The notes below the pieces were generated by a model. That model saw only the letters and a list, made by a program, of their open reading frames with translations. It was not told the DNA's origin and made no database searches. From JBCBSP01 sp964550935 (GTDB lineage Bacteria > Pseudomonadota > Alphaproteobacteria > Caulobacterales > Maricaulaceae), in the NCBI GenBank assembly GCA_964550935.1, contig CAZKBB010000047.1, forward strand, positions 1 to 22,245: a stretch of DNA of 22,245 nucleotides, in the 5' to 3' direction. Of the stretch, positions 12,948-21,630 are shown in pieces; position 1 is the stretch's first letter; each line of letters starts with the position of its first letter. The translations under genes and the position numbers were made by a program.

Positions 12948-13571
12948 ATGGCCGCGCCGGGCGGGACGCCCGCACGCGCGGTGCTGTGGGATCTGGGCCG
13001 CACGCTGGTCGATTGGGACCCGCGCCGGCTCTACGCCAAGCTTCTGCCCGACAATGACGCCGTGGAGGCCTTCCTCCGCGGCGTTTGCACGCTTGACTGG
13101 CACCAGGCCCACGACGCCGGAACGCCGATGGCCGAGAACCAGGCGGTGCTGAAAGCGCGCTTTCCAGAACACGCCGACCTGATCGAGGCCTGGCGCACCC
13201 GTTGGGACGAGATGTTCGACGGCTGGATCGAGGGCATGGAGGCGATCGTCGCCGAGCTGGAAGCGCACGGCGTTCCCCAATACGGCCTGACCAACCTGCC
13301 CGCCGAGAAATGGCCGCACATCGCAGAGACCTATCCCGCGGTGGCGCGCTTTCGCGACGTGATCGTCTCCGGCGTCGAGGGCGTGGTGAAGCCGGATCCG
13401 GCGATCTACGCGATTACGACCGCGCGCCTCGCGCATGCGCCCGCCGAGACGCTCTTCTTCGACGATTCCGAGGCGAACGTGATCGCGGCGCGCGAGGCGG
13501 GGTTCCAGGCCGAGGTGTTCACCGGCGCCGATGACGCGCGCGCCCGGCTTGAAGCGGCCGGACTCCTTTAG
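12948..13571 (+). CDS. HAD-superfamily hydrolase (YihX-like phosphatase)
   Basis: This 207-residue cytosolic hydrolase has all HAD motifs: motif I VLWDLGRTLVDWD with nucleophile Asp15 (the +2 position is Gly, as in YihX-type members), motif II GLTN (Thr115), motif III Lys148 in VVKPDPAIY, and motif IV FFDDSEAN (Asp172/Asp173). A helical cap (about 25-95) lies between motifs I and II. YihX acts on sugar phosphates such as glucose 1-phosphate; the substrate here is unknown. ATG 12948 lies 6 nt after the rpmJ stop without its own Shine-Dalgarno, so translation is probably coupled to rpmJ. Confidence 0.9.
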   Translation: MAAPGGTPARAVLWDLGRTLVDWDPRRLYAKLLPDNDAVEAFLRGVCTLDWHQAHDAGTPMAENQAVLKARFPEHADLIEAWRTRWDEMFDGWIEGMEAIVAELEAHGVPQYGLTNLPAEKWPHIAETYPAVARFRDVIVSGVEGVVKPDPAIYAITTARLAHAPAETLFFDDSEANVIAAREAGFQAEVFTGADDARARLEAAGLL

Positions 13572-13586
13572 GTCCTGACGCGCGTC

Positions 13587-13614
13587 TTGCCGCACGCTGC
13601 ATGCGGCTTATCCT
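13587..13614 (+). promoter_or_regulatory. Candidate promoter with internal inverted repeat before the TPR gene
   Basis: TTGCCG (13587-13592), a 16-nt spacer and TATCCT (13609-13614). A 6-bp inverted repeat GCCGCA/TGCGGC (13589-13594, 13602-13607) overlaps the -35 and spacer. The predicted start of transcription falls within a few bases of the ATG at 13623, which would make a nearly leaderless mRNA. Confidence 0.3.
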
Positions 13615-13622
13615 GCCTCTTG

Positions 13623-14243
13623 ATGTCGGTTATCACCTCACTCCTCGCCGCAGCGGCGCTGCAGGCCGCCGCGCCCCCGCTCGCCCCGCCGATCGAGCTC
13701 GATCCACCCAAGGGCGAGCGCGAGGCCGGGGCCGAGGCCCCCACCGGCGCGCCTGATCCCCTGCCGCAGCGGCTGAACCAGCGCCTTGAGGCGCTTCAGT
13801 CGGCCGAGGACGCGTCATCGGCCGCGCCGATCGCCGACCAGGTCCGCTCGCTCTGGCGGCAGATGGGCGGGCCGACCGCGTCCCTGCTCCTGCAGCGCGC
13901 CGGCGAGGCGCGCGAGGCCGGCGACCTGGACACGGCGGCGCGGCAATACTTCCACCTGCGCGTGCTGGAACCTGAATTGTCGGAGGCCTGGGTCGGCTCG
14001 GCCGAGATCGCCGCGGCGCGCAGCGACTGGGGCTTTGCGCTGGAGGCGCTGGAGCGCGCCGTGGCGATTGAGCCGCGCCGCTTCGACGCCTACCTCCTGC
14101 TTGGCCGCGCGCTGGAGCAGGCCGACGAGCCCGAGGCCGCGCTCGCCGCCTATGAAGCCGCGCTTGCGATCCATCCGCGCCTTGAGCCGGCGCGCAACGC
14201 GCAGACCCGGCTTGAGCGGCGTCTGGCCGGACGGGCGCTGTAA
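13623..14243 (+). CDS. Secreted tetratricopeptide-repeat protein
   Basis: The 206-residue protein has a signal-peptide-like N-terminus (SVITSLLAAAALQAAAPPLA), a proline/acid-rich linker (about 22-60) and then about three TPR units (roughly 87-120, 121-154 and 155-188), seen in the periodic A/G/Y/A pattern such as AGDLDTAARQYFHLRVLEPE and EPEAALAAYEAALAIHPRLE. TPRs mediate protein contacts; a periplasmic scaffold role is plausible but unproven. I chose ATG 13623 because the signal peptide follows directly. An upstream in-frame TTG at 13587 falls inside the candidate promoter. The alpha/beta hydrolase starts 25 nt downstream with its own Shine-Dalgarno. Confidence 0.8.
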   Translation: MSVITSLLAAAALQAAAPPLAPPIELDPPKGEREAGAEAPTGAPDPLPQRLNQRLEALQSAEDASSAAPIADQVRSLWRQMGGPTASLLLQRAGEAREAGDLDTAARQYFHLRVLEPELSEAWVGSAEIAAARSDWGFALEALERAVAIEPRRFDAYLLLGRALEQADEPEAALAAYEAALAIHPRLEPARNAQTRLERRLAGRAL

Positions 14244-14268
14244 GTCCGCTCAAGGGAGGGCGAACCCC

Positions 14269-15243
14269 ATGGAGATCGCCTGGGCTCCGGCCGTGCGTCC
14301 GCTCGTTCTCGTGCTCGTCGCGATCGCGGCGTTGACGCTCGCAGGTCTCGCGGCGGGCAGCGCGGCCGCGCGCGGCGTGGCGGAGGACTTCCCTCCGACC
14401 GGAGCCTTCATCGAGATCGACGGCGTGCGCCTGCATTACATGACGACGGGCCCAGAAGACGGTCCGCCGGTCCTGGTGCTGCACGGCGCGTCGGGCAATC
14501 TGCACGAGCCGAAGAGCGCGCTCGAGGACGACCTGGAGGGCTATCGCGCGATCTGGCTCGACCGGCCGGGGCTCGGCTGGAGCGAGCGTCCGTCGGGCGC
14601 CTGGAACCCGGCCGCGGAGGCCGCGCTCATCAACGCCTTCCTCGGCGAACTCGGCCATGAGCGCGTCGCCGTGATGGGCCACAGCTGGGGCGCGGCGATC
14701 ACGCTGCGCCTGGCGATGGATTATCCAGAGCGCGTCGGCGCGATCGTGCTCCTCGCCCCGGCCGTGCGCGCCTGGGTCGGTGAAGCAGCGCTCTACAACA
14801 AGGCGACGCGTTGGCCGCTCATCGGCACGGTGATCACGCGCGTCGTCGCGCCGACCATCGGGCGCTCGCGCATCGCCGACGGGGTGGAGAGCGCCTTCTC
14901 GCCGGAACCCGTGCCGGAGAACTATGTGGAGGAGGCGCACCTGCCGCTGATCCTGCGCGCCTCGAACTGGAAGGCGAACGCGGCCGACATGGCCGCGGTG
15001 AACCCCCACCTCGCCGCCCAGGAGGGCCGCTATAGCGAGATCACGGCCCCGACCGTCATCCTCGCCGGGCCGCCGGACACCGTCGTCGCCACCCATCGCC
15101 ACGCCGAACCGGTCGCGCAGACCCTGCCGAACGCCGAGCTGCGCCTGATCGCGGCGGCCGGTCATAACCTGCACCATCATCACGGCGAGGCCGTGCGCGC
15201 CGCGCTCGACGCGGTCAGCGCCAAGGCCGGGCTGAGGCCATGA
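14269..15243 (+). CDS. Alpha/beta hydrolase, membrane-anchored or exported
   Basis: The 324-residue hydrolase has an N-terminal hydrophobic segment (about 10-33) that should be an anchor or signal. The fold is marked by VLVLHGASGN (68-77, oxyanion region), the nucleophile elbow GHSWGA (137-142, Ser139), a likely acid Asp270 in AGPPDTVV, and His299 in AAGHNLHHHH. This is the epoxide hydrolase/haloperoxidase-type group; the substrate is unknown. ATG 14269 has GGGAGGG 8 nt upstream. The coding sequence ends by overlapping the next gene by 4 nt (ATGA), so the two products are probably made together. Confidence 0.9.
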   Translation: MEIAWAPAVRPLVLVLVAIAALTLAGLAAGSAAARGVAEDFPPTGAFIEIDGVRLHYMTTGPEDGPPVLVLHGASGNLHEPKSALEDDLEGYRAIWLDRPGLGWSERPSGAWNPAAEAALINAFLGELGHERVAVMGHSWGAAITLRLAMDYPERVGAIVLLAPAVRAWVGEAALYNKATRWPLIGTVITRVVAPTIGRSRIADGVESAFSPEPVPENYVEEAHLPLILRASNWKANAADMAAVNPHLAAQEGRYSEITAPTVILAGPPDTVVATHRHAEPVAQTLPNAELRLIAAAGHNLHHHHGEAVRAALDAVSAKAGLRP

Positions 15244-16022
15244 CGCTGTCGCCGGAGGATCAGGCGCGGGTCGACCACGCGCTCGCCTACCCGTTCGCGC
15301 GCCCGAAGGGCGACTTCATCTTCGCCGGCGGCGAAGGCGTCGCGCTGGAGCGCTGGGACTCCCTCGATCCCGCTCAGAGCCGCCTCGCCGACGGGCGTCC
15401 GGCGGAGCAGGCCTTTTCGCCCGCCGAGCTCGCCGAGCTCGCCGCGCCGCGCCACGCCGTCATCGCGATCGGCTCGAATTCAGCGCCCCAGCGCCTGCGG
15501 GAAAAGTACGGCGACAAGGCCGTCGTGCCCACGCTCTCGATCCGCCTGAAGGGCCTTGCGGTGGTGCACTCGGCGAAGTTCGCGCGCTACGCCTCGGTGC
15601 CGGCGACGGTGCACCCCGAGCCCGGCGCGTGTGCGAACCTGTTCGTGAACCTTCTCACCGACGCGCAACTCGCCGTCATGGATGAGAGCGAGGATCTCGG
15701 TATTGCCTACGATCGGGTGCGCATGGCGCGCGATGACGCCGAGGGCCTGCCCGATCAGGCCGAGGACGTAATGGGCTATGTCAGCCGTCACGGCCCGTTG
15801 CTGCTGGACGGCGCGCCGGTCGCGCTGGAGGCCGCACGCCAGGAGAGCGCGCTCGCCGCGCTGTCCCAGCGCGCGGTGCAGAGGCGCGCCCAGGCGCTCT
15901 TAGAGCATGACGGGAGCCTTGAGGCGTTCATCCTGGAGAATTTGAGCGACGACGCCCTGCGCCAGCGCCGCGCGGAGCGCCTGCGCGACCTCGCCGGCGG
16001 GCCGGTGCATCCCGGCGTGTGA
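15240..16022 (+). CDS. Uncharacterised protein, possibly gamma-glutamylcyclotransferase-like fold
   Basis: The 260-residue soluble protein is translationally coupled to the alpha/beta hydrolase (ATGA overlap). VIAIGSNSAPQRLREKYG (74-91) resembles the nucleotide- or substrate-loop start of gamma-glutamylcyclotransferase-like proteins (YGSN...). This is followed by VVHSAKFARYASVPATVHPE and a stretch on lacking further recognisable motifs. I do not recognise the family with certainty and assign no reaction. No signal peptide or membrane segment is seen. It ends 85 nt before gapR. Confidence 0.75.
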   Translation: MTLSPEDQARVDHALAYPFARPKGDFIFAGGEGVALERWDSLDPAQSRLADGRPAEQAFSPAELAELAAPRHAVIAIGSNSAPQRLREKYGDKAVVPTLSIRLKGLAVVHSAKFARYASVPATVHPEPGACANLFVNLLTDAQLAVMDESEDLGIAYDRVRMARDDAEGLPDQAEDVMGYVSRHGPLLLDGAPVALEAARQESALAALSQRAVQRRAQALLEHDGSLEAFILENLSDDALRQRRAERLRDLAGGPVHPGV

Positions 16023-16107
16023 AATCTTGCCCCGATGGCGTATCACCGAGCCCCCGCCCCGCGCTAAGCTGCGCGCTTGAAGACACCACCGCCGAACGAG
16101 GTCCCCC

Positions 16108-16395
16108 ATGGTCGCCGATCCCCATTCCAGCACCCCTGACAAAGACGAATCCGATGCGATCGGCACGGCCGCCCGCGAGCAGATCAAGGCCTTCGTGGCG
16201 CGCATCGAGCGCCTTGAAGAGGAGAAGGCCGGCATCGCGGCGGACATCAAGGAAGTCTACGCCGAAGCCAAGGCCATGGGCTACGACACCAAGGTGCTGC
16301 GCAAGGTGATCTCGATCCGTAAGCAGGACCGCCAGGAGCGCCAGGAGCAGGAAGCGCTGCTGGAGCTCTATCTCGGCGCGCTCGGCGAGATCTAG
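16108..16395 (+). CDS. gapR: GapR nucleoid-associated protein (DUF2312)
   Basis: The 95-residue protein matches DUF2312/GapR: an N-terminal acidic leader (1-22), then the coiled-coil helix EQIKAFVARIERLEEEKAGI and the conserved IKEVYAEAKAMGYDTKVLRK (about 47-66), VISIRKQDRQERQEQEALLE and the C-terminal LYLGALGEI. In Caulobacter, GapR binds AT-rich overtwisted DNA ahead of moving polymerases and supports replication and normal growth. ATG 16108 has GAGG 6 nt upstream. The neighbour 14 nt downstream is a charged unknown protein. As I recall, in Caulobacter gapR also sits close to tacA. Confidence 0.95.
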   Translation: MVADPHSSTPDKDESDAIGTAAREQIKAFVARIERLEEEKAGIAADIKEVYAEAKAMGYDTKVLRKVISIRKQDRQERQEQEALLELYLGALGEI

Positions 16396-16409
16396 GCGAA
16401 GGACGCGCG

Positions 16410-16964
16410 ATGGCGCGAGAGCTCGACGACAAGAAGACCCGCAAGGCGATGAACCGGGTGCGCCGCGCGCGCCGCGCCGCCGAGCAGGCGATCACGGCGT
16501 CTGAAGACCGTGAAGCCGCCGAGGCCGCCCGCGCGGAGCTGTCCGACTGGGAGGCGGAGTTCCTGGAAAGCCTCGAAGAGCGGCTGGACGAATACGGCTC
16601 CGCCTTCGCCGACCCGGACAAGGGCGATCTCGACGAGCCGCTCTCGCGCCTTCAGGTCATGAAGCTCAAGGAGATCGAGAAGAAGGCCAAGGGCAAGGAC
16701 AAGCCGAAGCCCCGCACCGGATCCTCGCTCCATTTCGGCTCGGCCAAGACCCGCAACGCCGCGCTGCGCCGGCGCGCGCCGGGCCGCGGCCCCAACGTGC
16801 GCGACATCAACGCCGACATGGCCGATGATCCTCCGCTCGCCGACCCCATGACCGCCCCCGACCCAGAGCCGGAGACCGCGCCCGAGAGCGCGCCCGAGAC
16901 CGCGCCCCGCCCGAAAGGCTTCACCCCCCGCGTCATCGAAGGCGGCAAGACGGACGGGGATTGA
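16410..16964 (+). CDS. Charged protein of unknown function downstream of gapR
   Basis: I do not recognise this 184-residue protein. Residues 1-75 are highly charged and helical (KKTRKAMNRVRRARRAAEQA, then EAEFLESLEERLDEYG) and may form a coiled coil. A lysine-rich stretch (about 88-104) leads to LHFGSAKTRNAALRRRAPGR (about 107-126), which looks conserved and basic and could contact nucleic acid. A proline/glutamate/alanine-rich tail (about 142-172) looks disordered. No membrane segment or signal is present. The Shine-Dalgarno GAAGGA precedes ATG 16410. It is 14 nt after gapR and 3 nt before the symporter, so operon membership is likely. Confidence 0.85.
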   Translation: MARELDDKKTRKAMNRVRRARRAAEQAITASEDREAAEAARAELSDWEAEFLESLEERLDEYGSAFADPDKGDLDEPLSRLQVMKLKEIEKKAKGKDKPKPRTGSSLHFGSAKTRNAALRRRAPGRGPNVRDINADMADDPPLADPMTAPDPEPETAPESAPETAPRPKGFTPRVIEGGKTDGD

Positions 16965-16967
16965 GCC

Positions 16968-18380
16968 ATGGACACGGCGATCCTGGCGTTTGTGGTGGTG
17001 ACGCTCGCGCTGACCGCGTGCGGCGCGGCGGCCGTTCTGCGCAAGACCGAGACGACTGAGGATTACCTGCTGGCGAGTCGCCAGGTGCCGCCCTGGCTCT
17101 CCGCGCTCTCCACCGTCGCGACCAACAATAGCGGCTTCATGTTCGTGGGCATGATCGCCTTCACCTATCGCTTCGGGGTGGAGACGGTCTGGATGATGGT
17201 CGGCTGGCTGATCGGCGATCTGATCGCGTGGCTGAGGCTGCATCCGCTGGTGCGCGCCAGATCCGGGGCCATGAAGGGCGTCACGCTCACCTCCGTGCTC
17301 GCCACCGGACCGGAAGGGCCTCGGCGCACGCTCGTCGTCGCGGCGAGCGTGCTCACCTTCATCTTCCTGGGCGTGTACGCGGCCGCGCAGCTGAAGGCGG
17401 GCAGCACCGCGCTGCAGGCGCTGTTCGGCTGGCACGCCGGCGTCGGGGTCATGATCGGCGCGGTGATCGTGGTGATCTACTCCTTCGCAGGCGGCATCCG
17501 CGCGGACATCTGGACCGACGCGGGCCAGTCCGCGGTGATGTTCCTCTCCATGATGATGATCCTGGCGGCGGGCGCTCTGGAGATCGGCGGCCCGGTCGCG
17601 CTCGCGGAGGCGCTTCGCGCGCAGGATCCAGCCCTGCTCGACGTCTTCCCGGACAATCTCGCCTTCGGACCCGTGCTGTTCGTGGTCGGTTTCGTGTTCG
17701 CCGGCCTGGCCTCGATCGGCCAGCCGCACCTGATGACGCGCATCATGGCGATGGACTCGCTCGCCGCGATCCGGCGCGCGCGCTGGTATTATTTCGCGTG
17801 GTTCACGCCGTTCTGGGCGGCGTGCGTGCTGGTCGGGCTCTACACCCGCGCCATCCTGCCCGAGCTCGGCGCCATGGAGCCGATGGTCGGCCTCGCCGAT
17901 CCGACCGAGCTCGCCCTGCCGCTGGTCACGCTCGAGTTGTTGCCGGAAATCTTAGTCGGGCTGGCGCTGGCGGGCCTGTTCGCGGCGACGGTGTCCACCG
18001 CAGACTCGCAGATCATCGTATGCTCCGGCGTGGTCACACAGGACATGATTCCGCGCTGGCGGGAGTCCTATGCAGCCTCGAAACTCGCCACGCTCGCGGT
18101 CATGGTGCTGGCGCTCGCCATCGCCTTGTTCGCGCCTGAAAGCGTGTTCGATCTGGTGCTGATCGCCTGGTCGGCGCTCGGCGCGACCCTGGGGCCGGTC
18201 CTCGTGGTGCGCCTGTTCCGGCTGCCGCTGCCGCAAGGCGTCGGGCTCGCCATGATGACCGCCGGGCTGGCCATGGTGACCGCCTGGCACGTCTCCGGCT
18301 TCGACGACGATCTGTTCAAGGCCGCGCCGGGCGTGATCGCCGCATTCGCGGTTTACGCCCTGGCGCGGCTTACACGATGA
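16968..18380 (+). CDS. Sodium:solute symporter family protein (PutP-like)
   Basis: The 470-residue inner-membrane protein has about thirteen spans, typical of the SSS family. The N-terminal TTEDYLLASRQVPPW and STVATNNSGFMFVG (spans 1-2), IGQPHLMTRIMAM (about 256-268, matching the PutP GQPH motif) and AATVSTADSQIIVCSG (span 8 region, with the Ser/Thr of the sodium site) support PutP-like proline/sodium symport. The exact solute is unproven. It begins 3 nt after the gapR-downstream gene with a poor Shine-Dalgarno and ends 4 nt from the convergent tacA stop. Confidence 0.92.
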   Translation: MDTAILAFVVVTLALTACGAAAVLRKTETTEDYLLASRQVPPWLSALSTVATNNSGFMFVGMIAFTYRFGVETVWMMVGWLIGDLIAWLRLHPLVRARSGAMKGVTLTSVLATGPEGPRRTLVVAASVLTFIFLGVYAAAQLKAGSTALQALFGWHAGVGVMIGAVIVVIYSFAGGIRADIWTDAGQSAVMFLSMMMILAAGALEIGGPVALAEALRAQDPALLDVFPDNLAFGPVLFVVGFVFAGLASIGQPHLMTRIMAMDSLAAIRRARWYYFAWFTPFWAACVLVGLYTRAILPELGAMEPMVGLADPTELALPLVTLELLPEILVGLALAGLFAATVSTADSQIIVCSGVVTQDMIPRWRESYAASKLATLAVMVLALAIALFAPESVFDLVLIAWSALGATLGPVLVVRLFRLPLPQGVGLAMMTAGLAMVTAWHVSGFDDDLFKAAPGVIAAFAVYALARLTR

Positions 18381-18384
18381 GCGG

Positions 18385-19854
<1,470 letters not shown>

Positions 19855-20147
19855 CTCACCCACGCCTTTTCGGTCGCTTCCGGACCGCGCCCTTTTTCTT
19901 GTCTCGGCCGGCTCCACGGTGTTCCGCGTCAGCCCGCCGGGCGCATCCCCGGTCTTCGATGGCGCCGTTATGGGACAGGGTGCGTAAAAACCGCGTGTAA
20001 GAGACGGTGAGGATTTCTTAGGGTAAACAGACGGTTAGCGAAGCGGTGGCCTGCGGGCTTGCGTTTGACGATCGCAGCGCCCGCGTCTATCGCTGTGGGC
20101 CGACCCGAGGGCGCACACATCGCGCCGCGCTTCTTTCAAGATCGCCC
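19855..20147. other. Intergenic region upstream of tacA and the second alpha/beta hydrolase
   Basis: This region has no supported gene. It is somewhat AT-richer between 19985 and 20040, where a CtrA-like box occurs (20023-20038). It should contain the divergent promoters of both genes, but I see no clear -35/-10 pair. Confidence 0.6.
20023..20038 (-). promoter_or_regulatory. CtrA-like box upstream of tacA (degenerate)
   Basis: Read on the minus strand this is CTAA-N7-TTTAC, 7 of 9 positions of the CtrA consensus TTAA-N7-TTAAC. Thirteen of 18 bases match the box at 6313-6328. CtrA is reported to control tacA in Caulobacter. It lies about 170 bp from the start codon, and the match is weak. Confidence 0.3.
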
Positions 20148-21074
20148 ATGACAGACGCCCCCGCGCCAGAGCGCCCGCCCGCCCCGCTCGTCCATCTTCA
20201 AGGCGCGCAGCCCGAGCGCCCGGCCTGGTTCGAAGACGCACTCTCAGCGCCGGTGGAGACCGGCGCGATCGAGCGCGCCGGCGTGCGCATCGCCTGGAAG
20301 GCCTGGGGCGAGCGCGGCGCGCCCGGCGTCATCCTGGTGCACGGAGGAACCGCGCATAAATCCTGGTGGGACGCGATCGGGCCCCATGTGGCCGCCGGCG
20401 GCCTGCGCGTCGTCGCGCCGGACCTGGCCGGCATGGGCGAAAGCGGCTGGCGCGAGGTCTACGCCATGGGCGACCATGCGCTCGACATGCGCGCGGCGGC
20501 CGAAGACGCCGGCGCCTTCCATGCCGGCCGGCCGCACCTGTTCGGCCACTCCTTCGGCGGCTTCGTCACCTTGAAGGCGGCGCTGGAGTACGGCGATGAG
20601 CTCGCCGGCGCGGTGATCCTGGACAGCCCGATCCGCAAACCCCAGGAGCAGCGCGGCGATCCGCCGCCGCGCCGGGGCGGGCGCGTCTACGCCGATCTTG
20701 CGACCGCGCTGGCGCGCTTTCGACTTCTGCCTGAACAGCCGTGCGAAAACCTTTGGCTCATCGATCATGTGGCGCGCACATCACTTAAAGAGGCCGAGGG
20801 CGGCTACACGTGGTGGTTCGATCCCTCGCTGTGGGCCAAGCTCACCTATGAGCGCCGCGATCCCGAACACGCCGCGTCGAACGCGGGCTGTCCGCTCGCC
20901 TTCGTGCGCGGCGCGCAGTCCGAGCTGTGTTCAGGCGAGGTGTGGGACTACATGCGCGCGACCTTCGTCGGCGCGCCCTTCCTTTCGGTGGCGCAGGCGC
21001 GCCACCACCTGATACTGGATCAGCCGCTGGCCTGCGCGGGCGTGATCGAAAGCCTCGCCAAGGCCTGGCCCTGA
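20148..21074 (+). CDS. Alpha/beta hydrolase, cytosolic
   Basis: The 308-residue hydrolase lacks a signal peptide. It has the family features VILVHGGTAHKSWWD (61-75, oxyanion region), VVAPDLAGMGESG (88-100), the nucleophile elbow GHSFGG (133-138, Ser135) and a C-terminal His286/His287 in ARHHLILDQP. The acid is probably Glu259 in RGAQSEL, in place of the more usual Asp. The substrate is unknown. ATG 20148 fits the usual length; a longer in-frame start at 20046 would add a region unlike the family. It is not clearly in an operon: tacA diverges upstream and the aa3 subunit IV-like gene starts 117 nt downstream with its own promoter candidate. Confidence 0.88.
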   Translation: MTDAPAPERPPAPLVHLQGAQPERPAWFEDALSAPVETGAIERAGVRIAWKAWGERGAPGVILVHGGTAHKSWWDAIGPHVAAGGLRVVAPDLAGMGESGWREVYAMGDHALDMRAAAEDAGAFHAGRPHLFGHSFGGFVTLKAALEYGDELAGAVILDSPIRKPQEQRGDPPPRRGGRVYADLATALARFRLLPEQPCENLWLIDHVARTSLKEAEGGYTWWFDPSLWAKLTYERRDPEHAASNAGCPLAFVRGAQSELCSGEVWDYMRATFVGAPFLSVAQARHHLILDQPLACAGVIESLAKAWP

Positions 21075-21103
21075 GCGCGGCCGCAACGCGGCGCCGGTTT
21101 GGC

Positions 21104-21132
21104 TTGGCCCGCATGCGCGGCCGTGATATCCG
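21104..21132 (+). promoter_or_regulatory. Candidate sigma-70 promoter for the aa3 subunit IV-like gene
   Basis: TTGGCC (21104-21109), a 17-nt spacer and TATCCG (21127-21132). The predicted start near 21139 gives a leader of about 53 nt that contains the hairpin at 21150-21167. Confidence 0.45.
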
Positions 21133-21149
21133 CCGGAAACGGTGAAGAA

Positions 21150-21167
21150 GGCTCCGTCGCGGGAGCC
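21150..21167. repeat. Hairpin with the 16-bp core also found upstream of ccoN
   Basis: GGCTCC and GGAGCC form a perfect 6-bp stem around GTCGCG. The core GCTCCGTCGCGGGAGC (21151-21166) is identical to 912-927. It lies 25-42 nt before the start codon, in the predicted leader. Confidence 0.6.
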
Positions 21168-21191
21168 GCATCCGAACGGAGCGGACGAAAG

Positions 21192-21482
21192 ATGTCTGAC
21201 GACTACGCGCGCGGCGAGATGGATACGAGCGAACACTCGCGCACCTTCTCAGGCTTCATCGACAGGTCGATCTTCTCCTCGCTGCTGCTCGGCGTGACGA
21301 TCTTCTTCCTTGCGCTCGTCTTCGCGGCGTCCCTGGACTGGATCGGCGCGTTGATCATCTGCGCCCTCGTCGGCGTTCTGGGCGGCTTCGCGCTGAAGCG
21401 CGGCGCGGCGTATTACAGCACGCTGGCGTTTCTGGGCGTTTTGACCGCCGTCATTGCGCTCGTCGTCAACGCGATGGCGTGA
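21192..21482 (+). CDS. aa3-type cytochrome c oxidase subunit IV-like membrane protein
   Basis: The 96-residue protein begins with YARGEMDTSEHSRTFSGFI (5-23), which matches the N-terminal motif of the bacterial aa3 oxidase subunit IV family (COX4_pro_2). That family is a small accessory subunit often encoded just before pntA. The usual protein has one membrane span; this one shows three hydrophobic segments (about 27-47, 49-67 and 76-94), so it is longer than typical. ATG 21192 is used, with GGAG about 11 nt upstream; the upstream in-frame extension from 21099 overlaps the candidate promoter and hairpin and is rejected. pntA follows after 148 nt. Confidence 0.78.
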   Translation: MSDDYARGEMDTSEHSRTFSGFIDRSIFSSLLLGVTIFFLALVFAASLDWIGALIICALVGVLGGFALKRGAAYYSTLAFLGVLTAVIALVVNAMA

Positions 21483-21630
21483 CGTGTGCGCGGGGCCGAC
21501 CGGGGCTGCGCCTGCTGCATCGGCGTACCGCACGGCGCCGCGCGGGACCGAATTTACCCTTGTCGGAGGCGGCGAAACGTACATGCTCTGGGTGGTCTGA
21601 CACGATCCACCGTCCGCGCGAGGAGCCTTC

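Noticed and set aside
13633..15183. 516-codon minus-strand open frame
   Set aside because: Antisense to the TPR and alpha/beta hydrolase genes; low-complexity Arg/Pro/Ala-rich.
16392..17729. 445-codon minus-strand open frame
   Set aside because: Antisense to the gapR-downstream gene and the symporter; His/Arg/Glu-rich shadow.
19876..19900. Run of T after GC-rich sequence as an intrinsic terminator
   Set aside because: The T run CCCTTTTTCTTG lies in the tacA leader and has no preceding stable stem on the plus strand.
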